64,000 bases of DNA. It comes from JACVRU01 sp040905885. Lineage in GTDB: Bacteria; Actinomycetota; Thermoleophilia; Gaiellales; Gaiellaceae. The notes below the pieces were generated by a model. The model saw only the letters and a list, made by a program, of their open reading frames with translations, ran no database searches and had not been told where the DNA came from. This document shows, piece by piece, positions 43,309-49,374 of this stretch. The DNA lies in the NCBI GenBank assembly GCA_040905885.1, contig JBBDQR010000157.1, positions 1 through 64,000 of the forward strand, read 5' to 3'. Position 1 is the first letter of the stretch. The number at the start of each line of letters is the position of its first letter. Position numbers and translations under genes: made by a program.

Positions 43309-44208
43309 CTACTCGAGGACGGGGGCGTCGGCCTTATCGGAGAGCCACTCCTGCTGGATCTCCGCGAGCCGGCCGCCGTCCTTCAGCCGGGCGAGTGCGG
43401 CGTCGACGCAGTCGACGAGCGGGCTGTCCTGCTCGAGCGCCATCGCGAAGTACTCCTGCTCGCCGACGGCCGGGAACTGGCCGACGATGGTGCTGTTCTC
43501 GAGCTGGGCGGCCGTGATGAAGAACGCGGTCGGCAGGTCGACGACGACGCCGTCGATCTGCTTGGCCTTCACGGCCGAGATCGCGTCGTTGAGCGTGTTG
43601 TAGACCGACGGCTGGCTGCTCGGCTCGATGTTGTCGACGATGTACTGGTAGCTCGTCGTCCCGACGGGCGCGCCGAGCTTGGCGTCCTTCAGCTCGGCGA
43701 TGCTCTGTGCGTCCGCGATCTTGTTCGCCTGCAGCGCGACGAGAGCCTGGTTGACGTCGTAGTACGAGTCGCTGAAGTTGACCGCCTGCGCGCGCTCGTC
43801 GGAGTAGGAGATCTGGTTGATGTCGAAGTCGAAGTCCTTCGGCCCCGGACGGAACGACTGGTCAAACGGGACGACCGTCCAGTCCACCTCGTCCTCCGAG
43901 AAGCCGAGCTCCCCGGCCACGGCGTAAGCGACCGCGCTCTCGAAGCCCTCGCCGTTCGTGGGGTCGCCGAGCTCCCACGGCTCGGTCGCGGGCTCGCCGA
44001 TCTCGAACCAGGGCGGGTAGGCCGGGTTGTCGGTGCCGATCGTGAGCCGCCCGGCCGTCCTCGTCTCGAGGCTCTCCTTCGCGCAGGGGTCGGCGGCCTC
44101 CGTCGCGGTGTCGCCGGCCGGCGGCGTGGCCTCCTCGTCGTCCGACCCGCAGCCGGCGGCGAAGGCCGCGAGCGCGGCGACGAGCACGAGGAGCAGCAGC
44201 TTGCGCAC
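43309..44208 (-). CDS. Polar amino-acid ABC transporter substrate-binding lipoprotein
   Basis: 299 residues. The signal and lipobox are LLLLVLVAALAAFAAGC, followed by an acidic linker. The binding-protein fold shows GRLTIGTDNPAYPPWFEIG, DFDFDINQISYSDERAQAVN, KLGAPVGTTSYQYIVD and VVDLPTAFFITAAQL. It binds a polar amino acid outside the membrane and delivers it to the permease. The GTG start has a TAGGTT seven bases upstream and no ribosome site. A 21-base palindrome lies between it and the MBL-fold gene. Confidence 0.92.
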   Translation of the reverse strand: MRKLLLLVLVAALAAFAAGCGSDDEEATPPAGDTATEAADPCAKESLETRTAGRLTIGTDNPAYPPWFEIGEPATEPWELGDPTNGEGFESAVAYAVAGELGFSEDEVDWTVVPFDQSFRPGPKDFDFDINQISYSDERAQAVNFSDSYYDVNQALVALQANKIADAQSIAELKDAKLGAPVGTTSYQYIVDNIEPSSQPSVYNTLNDAISAVKAKQIDGVVVDLPTAFFITAAQLENSTIVGQFPAVGEQEYFAMALEQDSPLVDCVDAALARLKDGGRLAEIQQEWLSDKADAPVLE

Positions 44209-44215
44209 CTGAGCG

Positions 44216-44221
44216 AACCTA
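44216..44221 (-). promoter_or_regulatory. Putative -10 box (TAGGTT) of the amino-acid transporter operon
   Basis: TAGGTT ends 7 bases before the GTG of the binding-protein gene with no ribosome site, again a leaderless layout. Confidence 0.4.
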
Positions 44222-44227
44222 CCACAG

Positions 44228-44248
44228 CGGTTTCGCGCCGCGAAACCG
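44228..44248. promoter_or_regulatory. 21-base perfect palindrome upstream of the amino-acid transporter operon
   Basis: CGGTTTCGCG, one base, CGCGAAACCG. It lies just upstream of the putative -10 of the binding-protein gene and directly after the MBL-fold gene's stop. It could be an operator or a terminator; no T-run follows on the minus strand, which favours an operator. Confidence 0.5.
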
Positions 44249-44875
44249 TCAGTCGAGCGCGGCGGCGAGCGCGTCGCGGCCGCCGGCGAGCACGGGCTCC
44301 CCGTGCGAGACGAGCACGCGCTCGACCGGGAGCTCGAGCAGCGGCCGCAGGCTCTCGGCGAGCTGGTCCAGGCTCGTCCTCTCGGGAAGCCAGGAGGCGG
44401 GGCAGAGCGTGAGGCCGCCGCCCTCGGCGCCGAGGATGACGTCGCCCGGCACGAGCGCCCGATGCGAGGGGATCCAGAAGACGACCTCGGCGGCCCGCGC
44501 CGTCTTGAAGGGGACGATCCCGCCGGGCAGCTCGTCGCCGGGTCGGAAGACGTCGGTGACCTCGCCTGCCCGGCGCTCGATCGCCCCGCGGCCGCGCGTC
44601 GGCGCCCAGACGCGCGCGCCGTAGCGCTGGGCGATCTCCCGCGTGCTCCGCACGTGCCAGAAGACGGTGATCAGGACGTGCAGCGGTGCGGCCGCGCGCT
44701 CGACGTCGCGGTCGAGGGCGGCCCAGAAGCGCTCCGCCTCGTCGGTGGGGACGAGCGGGTCGACGAGCACGACGGCGTCGGGCGCCTCGTAGTAGACGCT
44801 GCCGACCTCCTCCTTCCACTCCGGATGGAAGGCCGTCCAGCGCCAGAGGCCGGGCGCAAGCTCCTGCACGTCCAC
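44249..44875 (-). CDS. Metallo-beta-lactamase-fold protein, metal motif altered
   Basis: 208 residues. The fold is suggested by LAPGLWRWTAFHPEWKEEVG, AVVLVDPLVPTDEAERFWAA, RALVPGDVILGAEGGGLTL and VERVLVSHGEPVLAGGRDAL. The classic HxHxDH is replaced by a stretch with only FWHVRSTREIAQRYG, so metal binding is reduced or absent. It may be a degenerate or non-catalytic MBL protein. ATG or GTG start at 44875, near tRNA-Ala on the same strand. Confidence 0.7.
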   Translation of the reverse strand: MDVQELAPGLWRWTAFHPEWKEEVGSVYYEAPDAVVLVDPLVPTDEAERFWAALDRDVERAAAPLHVLITVFWHVRSTREIAQRYGARVWAPTRGRGAIERRAGEVTDVFRPGDELPGGIVPFKTARAAEVVFWIPSHRALVPGDVILGAEGGGLTLCPASWLPERTSLDQLAESLRPLLELPVERVLVSHGEPVLAGGRDALAAALD

Positions 44876-44899
44876 AGCGATCGACGCTACAGAAGGAGG

Positions 44900-44972
44900 T
44901 GGAGCCGAGGGGATTCGAACCCCTGACCTAGCGGCTGCCAGCCGCTCGCTCTCCCAACTGAGCTACGGCCCC
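44900..44972 (-). tRNA. tRNA-Ala (anticodon GGC)
   Basis: 73 nt on the minus strand. Acceptor GGGGCCG pairs with CGGCTCC and carries the G3:U70 alanine mark. D arm GCTCAGTTGGGAGAGC, anticodon stem AGCGG/CCGCT with loop CTGGCAG, T arm GGTTCGAATCC. Discriminator A; CCA is not encoded. The 5' end overlaps the last 10 bases of the PD-(D/E)XK gene. Confidence 0.97.
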
Positions 44973-45400
44973 ACGAGCCGGGTCAGTGTAGCCGCGAAGT
45001 CGAAGTGATCAGCCCAGTTGATTCCCGCTGCCTGGTTGTTTCGGGTCGGACGCACGCGAAGCTGGATCTGCTTCCTGGCCGGGAACTCGTCGAGCGGGAG
45101 CAGGAAGCAGCGGTTGATTTCCGGGCAATAGGCGGCTAGCGCATCAACCTCATCGCTGGTGTAGGCGCGACGCAACAAGCCGTCCGGGCCACGGCGGCAC
45201 GAGTAGCACCGGACGATGACGACGTCGCCGATCAACGGGGCCCACTTGCACTGGATCCGAAAGAACCGACCCGCGAGATCGAACAAGAGGTCGTAGCGCA
45301 TACCGTCGTTCACGGGCTTCAAGACCGGCACGTCAAGCTTTGCCGCCGCATGCACGACCGCCGTTTCGGCGATCGTCCCCTTTTGGTCAGTGGTGAACAT
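44963..45400 (-). CDS. PD-(D/E)XK nuclease-like protein overlapping tRNA-Ala
   Basis: 145 residues. The core RYDLLFDLAGRFFRIQCKWA carries the Asp and the QxK of the PD-(D/E)XK fold, and the N-terminal TTDQKGTIAETAVVHAAAKL with VPVLKPVNDG fits the small group often annotated as group I intron-associated endonuclease. GC is clearly lower than in neighbours and Cys content is higher. The 3' end reads into the tRNA-Ala gene, which supplies its stop, and the tRNA's -10 lies inside the coding region. This suggests insertion next to a tRNA, probably by horizontal transfer. DNA cleavage is inferred only from the motif. Confidence 0.75.
   Translation of the reverse strand: MFTTDQKGTIAETAVVHAAAKLDVPVLKPVNDGMRYDLLFDLAGRFFRIQCKWAPLIGDVVIVRCYSCRRGPDGLLRRAYTSDEVDALAAYCPEINRCFLLPLDEFPARKQIQLRVRPTRNNQAAGINWADHFDFAATLTRLVGP
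44985..44990 (-). promoter_or_regulatory. Putative -10 box (TACACT) of tRNA-Ala(GGC)
   Basis: TACACT, identical to the hexamer before tRNA-Ala(TGC), ends 12 bases before the tRNA 5' end and lies inside the upstream nuclease gene. Confidence 0.4.
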
Positions 45401-45455
45401 CGCGCCACCGACGGTAGCGAGCCCATCGGCGGGGCCGTGTCCTAAATGGACAACA

Positions 45456-45875
45456 CTACGATGCGGCCGCTTCGACCTCGATCGCCGGCACGTCGCCCCA
45501 GAGGTCCTCGAGGTCGTAGTACGCGCGCGCCTCGGGCGTGAACACGTGCAGGACGACGTCGATGTAGTCGGCGATGATCCAGCTCGCCTCCCGCTCGCCC
45601 TCCACGGCGTGCGGGATCGCGCGGTGCTCCTGCTTCAGCCGCTCGCGCACCTCATCGTAGATGGCCTTCGTCTGCCGCGGGTTCTGGCCCGTGGCGATCA
45701 CGAAGTAGTCGGTGTACGAGCACACCGGCCGCATGTCGAGGATCACGACGTCCCGCGCGAGCTTCTCCTGAGCGAGCTCGGCAACGAGGCGTGCTTGTTC
45801 GAGGGAGTTCAGGGGCTGATCAGCATCCTTCTTGGTGGGAACGCGACGAGTGTACCCCGCTCCGCCGGCCTTCAC
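45456..45875 (-). CDS. rsfS: Ribosome silencing factor RsfS
   Basis: 139 residues, RsfS/Iojap family, which binds ribosomal protein L14 (uL14) and blocks subunit joining in starvation. Core: ARDVVILDMRPVCSYTDYFV, IATGQNPRQTKAIYDEVRER and EASWIIADYIDVVLHVFTPE. The GTG at 45875 overlaps the nadD stop (GTGA); the first 20 residues are unconserved. Standard position downstream of nadD. Confidence 0.95.
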   Translation of the reverse strand: MKAGGAGYTRRVPTKKDADQPLNSLEQARLVAELAQEKLARDVVILDMRPVCSYTDYFVIATGQNPRQTKAIYDEVRERLKQEHRAIPHAVEGEREASWIIADYIDVVLHVFTPEARAYYDLEDLWGDVPAIEVEAAAS

Positions 45876-46408
45876 TCGCCCCGATACAGGCCGAGCTCGC
45901 CGATCAGGCGCTCGACCGCGGGCGGGACGAGCCCGCCGAGGGGCTCGCCGCGCGCGCAGCGGGCACGGATCATCGTCCCCGAGACAGGCACGGGCTCGAT
46001 CTCGAAGAACGAGACGCGTGCCGGATCGACCGGCACCTCCGGCACGGGAAACCCCGGCCTCGTTGCCACGCCGAGCCTGACGCGCTCGAGCACGGCCTCC
46101 GGCTCCTTCCAGGCGGGGAAGTCCCGGAACTGGTCGGCTCCGATCAGCAGGATCGCGTCGCCGAAGTCGCGGGCGCGCAGCAGGTCGATCGTCCGTGGGT
46201 GGGGATCGAGCTCGACGTCGCAGGCCGGAAACGCGGCTTCGGCGAGCCGCAGCCGGGCCTCGGCGGGGGCGAAGACCGAGCGGTGCCCGGGACGCTCCGA
46301 GACGAGCACGACGACGCGCGAGAGCCCCAAGTGGGCGATCGCGCCCGCCACGAGCGCGGCATGGCCGTTGTGGGGCGGATCGAACGCGCCGCCGAAGAGC
46401 CCGATCAC
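45872..46408 (-). CDS. nadD: Nicotinate-nucleotide adenylyltransferase
   Basis: 178 residues; makes deamido-NAD from nicotinate mononucleotide and ATP. The nucleotidyltransferase motif is GLFGGAFDPPHNGHAALVAG with the HxGH-like site, and the second is VSGTMIRARCARGEPL. ILLIGADQFRDFPAWKEPE lies between. Coupled to obgE by GTGA overlap and to rsfS. Confidence 0.95.
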   Translation of the reverse strand: MIGLFGGAFDPPHNGHAALVAGAIAHLGLSRVVVLVSERPGHRSVFAPAEARLRLAEAAFPACDVELDPHPRTIDLLRARDFGDAILLIGADQFRDFPAWKEPEAVLERVRLGVATRPGFPVPEVPVDPARVSFFEIEPVPVSGTMIRARCARGEPLGGLVPPAVERLIGELGLYRGE

Positions 46409-47577
46409 TCGAACTCGACCTCGTCTCCGTCGCGCACCCCGGCCGACTTCAGCGCGGCCTCGAGCTCCTCCCCCTCGGGCGTCTTCCCGGTGACGCGGAA
46501 GCCACGGTCGGTGCGGAGGATGCGGTAGGCGGGCCGGCCCGGCCGGGGCCGGTAGACGAGGAACTCGACCAGCCCCTCCTCGTCGGCGGTCGTCGGCAGC
46601 GGAGCTGGCTCGGCGAGCTCGAACAGCGCCCGCCTGAACGCCTCGACCCCTTCGCCCGTTGCGCAGGACAGCCGGAACGTCGCGAGGATGCGCGGGTCGT
46701 CGAGCCCGAGCTCGGGCGGCTCAGGCAGGAGGTCGATCTTGTTCAGCACGACGATCTGCGGCAGCTCGTCGAGCCCCGCGCCGTAGGCGCCGAGCTCGCC
46801 GTCGATCGCCCGGAAAGCCTGCGCGGGATCGGCCGCGGCGGCGTCGATCACGTGGATCAGCGTCCGCGCGCGCTCGAGGTGCGCGAGGAACTCGTGTCCC
46901 AGCCCGACGCCGCGGCTCGCGCCCTCGATCAGCCCCGGCACGTCGGCGACCGTCAGCTGGCGCGATCGGTCGGGCGCGTCGACGGTGCCGAGGACGGGCG
47001 CGAGCGTCGTGAACGGGTACTCGGCGACCTTCGGCTTCGCGTTCGAGATCCGGCGCAGCAGCGAGGACTTGCCCGCGTTCGGCAATCCCACCATCGCCGC
47101 GTCCGCGAGCAGCTTCAGCCGCAGCTCGAAGTCCGCCTCCTCCCCGAGTCGCCCCGTCTCGGCGAACCTCGGCACCTGGCGCACCGCGGACGCGAACCGT
47201 GCATTCCCCCGCCCGCCCGCGCCGCCGCGCGCAACGACGGCCCGAGCGGTCGGCGTCGCGAGGTCGGCGATCAGCTGCTCGTCCTCGTCGTAGACCTGCG
47301 TCCCGACAGGCACGCGCACCTCGACCTCGTCGCCACGGGCGCCGTGGCGCCGGCTGCCGCCGCCGTTCCCCCCGCGCCCGGCCTTCAGCCGGCGCCGCGT
47401 CGCCAGGGCGGAGAGATCCCGCAGGTCGGGATCCGCGACCAGGACGACGTCGCCGCCGTCCCCGCCGTCACCGCCGTCCGGGCCCCCCTTCGGCACGTAC
47501 TTCTCGCGCCGGAACGAGAGCGCGCCGTCGCCGCCGCGACCCGCCTGCACGTGGATGCGGGCCCGGTCGTGGAACAT
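46405..47577 (-). CDS. obgE: GTPase Obg
   Basis: 390 residues. Glycine-rich Obg fold at the N-terminus (IHVQAGRGGDGALSFRREKY, GPDGGDGGDGGDVVLVAD), then a G domain with AMVGLPNAGKSSLLRR, switch residues YPFTTLAPVLGT, DVPGLIEGASRGVGLG and LNKIDLLPE, and a C-terminal OCT domain. Acts in 50S assembly and stress control. Follows rpmA after a 170-base gap containing a long hairpin. Confidence 0.96.
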   Translation of the reverse strand: MFHDRARIHVQAGRGGDGALSFRREKYVPKGGPDGGDGGDGGDVVLVADPDLRDLSALATRRRLKAGRGGNGGGSRRHGARGDEVEVRVPVGTQVYDEDEQLIADLATPTARAVVARGGAGGRGNARFASAVRQVPRFAETGRLGEEADFELRLKLLADAAMVGLPNAGKSSLLRRISNAKPKVAEYPFTTLAPVLGTVDAPDRSRQLTVADVPGLIEGASRGVGLGHEFLAHLERARTLIHVIDAAAADPAQAFRAIDGELGAYGAGLDELPQIVVLNKIDLLPEPPELGLDDPRILATFRLSCATGEGVEAFRRALFELAEPAPLPTTADEEGLVEFLVYRPRPGRPAYRILRTDRGFRVTGKTPEGEELEAALKSAGVRDGDEVEFE

Positions 47578-47647
47578 TTAGTGGTCGCCGCCGCGAGTGC
47601 ACCCGGCCCGCCCGGCTGCAAAGCGGCGCGATGCGGCGTCCTCAGTC

Positions 47648-47675
47648 GCGCCCGTACCGCAGAGGGTACGGGCGC
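47648..47675. repeat. 11-bp-stem hairpin in the rpmA-obgE gap
   Basis: GCGCCCGTACC, loop GCAGAG, then GGTACGGGCGC. A perfect stem in the middle of the 170-base gap. No T-run follows on the minus strand, so a terminator is unlikely; an RNA processing site or dispersed repeat is possible. Confidence 0.55.
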
Positions 47676-47747
47676 TCCCTGCGTCCTTGCCTCGCTTGCT
47701 TTTCGCGCGGGCGGCCTCGAGCGCACCCACGACGGAGACCACCGGAC

Positions 47748-47999
47748 TTACTCGCCGTTGACGTGGACGAAGCGGCGGTCACCGCTGCGCCGGATCTCGA
47801 CGACCCCGTCCTTCATGGCGAAGATCGTGTCGTCGCGCCCGATGCCCGCGCCCGGGCCGGGGCGGAACCGGGTCCCGCGTTGCCGGACGATGATCATCCC
47901 CGCGGCCACGACCTGGCCGTCGGCGATCTTCATGCCCAGCATCTTCGGGTTCGAGTCGCGCCCGTTCCGGGAGGAGCCGAGTCCCTTCTTGTGTGCCAT
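47748..47999 (-). CDS. rpmA: 50S ribosomal protein L27
   Basis: 83 residues starting MAHKKGLGSSRNGRDSNPKM, the invariant L27 N-terminus, with GTRFRPGPGAGIGRDDTIFA in the body. No extended cleavable leader is present, so the mature N-terminus is made directly, unlike in Firmicutes. Follows rplU by 3 bases. Confidence 0.98.
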   Translation of the reverse strand: MAHKKGLGSSRNGRDSNPKMLGMKIADGQVVAAGMIIVRQRGTRFRPGPGAGIGRDDTIFAMKDGVVEIRRSGDRRFVHVNGE

Positions 48000-48002
48000 T
48001 CG

Positions 48003-48536
48003 CTAGTCCTCTTCCTTCTTCGCGATCGCCGACTCGAGCGCGGCCAGCGCACCCTTGCGCTTGGCGTGAGCCTGCTCGTACTCGAGCGCCGCGTCGAGCT
48101 GCGGCCGACTCCAGCTCTTCGAGCCCTCGCTCACGCCGGCGACGGTCATCTCCGCGTAGCCATTGGGCAGGCCCTTCGGCGCGGCCTCTGCCTTCTCCTC
48201 CGCCTTCGGCTTCGGGGTCGCGGCGGCCGGCTTCTTGGCGCCGATCGCCTCGATCTCGATCTGCGTCAGCGACGGCCGGAAGCCCGTGTGGCGCCGGTAA
48301 CCCGTGCGCTGCTTGTACTTGCCGATCACGATCTTGTCGCCCTTCAGGTGGCGGACGACCCGCGCCGTGACGGTGACGTCCTTCGGCGCGAGCTTGACGG
48401 GGCCGTCCCCGCCGGCCATCAGCACGACCGGGGTGACGGTCTTCCCCTCGTCCTGCTTGAGCCGGTCCACGAGCAGCCGCTCGCCCTCTTGGACGCGGTA
48501 CTGCTTGCCACCCAGTGAGATGATCGCGTAGGCCAT
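48003..48536 (-). CDS. rplU: 50S ribosomal protein L21 with C-terminal extension
   Basis: 177 residues. The first 105 or so are canonical L21 (MAYAIISLGGKQYRVQEGER, KGDKIVIGKYKQRTGYRRHT, GFRPSLTQIEIEAI). Then follows an extension of about 75 residues: an Ala/Lys/Pro linker (KKPAAATPKPKAEEKAEA) and a helical end (PQLDAALEYEQAHAKRKGAL). The usual L21 is about 103 residues, so the tail is unusual. It may bind rRNA or another protein. The start is ATG at 48536. Confidence 0.95.
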   Translation of the reverse strand: MAYAIISLGGKQYRVQEGERLLVDRLKQDEGKTVTPVVLMAGGDGPVKLAPKDVTVTARVVRHLKGDKIVIGKYKQRTGYRRHTGFRPSLTQIEIEAIGAKKPAAATPKPKAEEKAEAAPKGLPNGYAEMTVAGVSEGSKSWSRPQLDAALEYEQAHAKRKGALAALESAIAKKEED

Positions 48537-48549
48537 AGCGTGAAAAGAT

Positions 48550-48566
48550 GCGGGCAGGCGGCCCGC
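48550..48566 (-). promoter_or_regulatory. Leader hairpin upstream of rplU
   Basis: On the minus strand, GCGGGC, loop CGCCT, GCCCGC is followed by ATCTTTT, the look of a weak terminator, 14 bases before the rplU start. It could be an attenuator or a ribosomal-protein binding site. Confidence 0.4.
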
Positions 48567-48573
48567 GGAGAGC

Positions 48574-49374
48574 GTGATCAGTGTAGCGACAACCTGGGCG
48601 TTGCACGGCATCTTCGCGGTGCTCACGTTCGTCACGTACACGCGGTTGCCGGCCGAGCAGCTCTACAACGTCAGCCGGGAGGGAGTCGCCGGCGGCGCGA
48701 GCCGGACGCTCGTCTTCGTCAACTTTCCCGTCGCCTTCACGGCGATCGCGATCCTGGCGCTCGTCGGCGGCCGGCTGGCGCTGGCGGGGATCGCCCTCTG
48801 CGCCGTCGCCGCCGTGCCGGGCGTGCTCGACCTGGACGACCTGGACGCGCGGCCGGTCAACGCGCTCCCCGCGCTCGGCGTGGCGATCGCCGTGGCGCTG
48901 ACCGTGCTCCGGCGCGACCGGCTCCGCGACCGCCCGCGCTGGGGCGACCCGATCCGCCTCGGCCTCGCGATCCCGATCGCCTTGATCTCCGTGCCGTGGC
49001 TGTTCGCGGAGGCCGGCTTCTACGCGCCGGACCCGATCTTCTCCGAGGAGATCCCGATCGGCGAGACGCTCTCCGCCGTGCACCTCGGCGGGCACCACGG
49101 CACGTACGGGGCGCTCCTCGCCCTGTCGGCGCTGCTGCTCAGCCGGATCGCGCGCACCCCGTGGGCCTCGGGCTATGCCGCCCTGATGCTCGCCTACGGT
49201 ACGGCGCTGGCGCTCGAGGACTTCTGGCACGAGCAGGTCCAGAAGCGCGGCACGGTCGACTGGACGTTCCCGAGCCTGCTCGAGCCGCGGCTCGCCTGGG
49301 GCTGGCTCGTGATCGTCGTCGCGGCGGCCGCCTTCGAGCTGCTCTGGTTCAGGAGGGAGCGGTCTCCTCGCTGA
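48574..49374 (+). CDS. Multi-pass membrane protein, unknown function
   Basis: 266 residues with about six hydrophobic helices: WALHGIFAVLTFVTYTRLPA, LVFVNFPVAFTAIAILALVG, ALPALGVAIAVALTVLR, LGLAIPIALISVPWLFAEAG, YGALLALSALLLSRIA and LAWGWLVIVVAAAAFELLWF. The VHLGGHHGTYGALLALS segment has three His that might bind metal. GTG start; ribosome site GGAG is very close. Divergent from rplU by 37 bases; its end overlaps the RNase gene on the other strand. Confidence 0.65.
   Translation: MISVATTWALHGIFAVLTFVTYTRLPAEQLYNVSREGVAGGASRTLVFVNFPVAFTAIAILALVGGRLALAGIALCAVAAVPGVLDLDDLDARPVNALPALGVAIAVALTVLRRDRLRDRPRWGDPIRLGLAIPIALISVPWLFAEAGFYAPDPIFSEEIPIGETLSAVHLGGHHGTYGALLALSALLLSRIARTPWASGYAALMLAYGTALALEDFWHEQVQKRGTVDWTFPSLLEPRLAWGWLVIVVAAAAFELLWFRRERSPR

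Noticed and set aside
47648..47675. The hairpin before obgE as an intrinsic terminator
   Set aside because: No U-run follows on the minus strand; kept only as a structured repeat.
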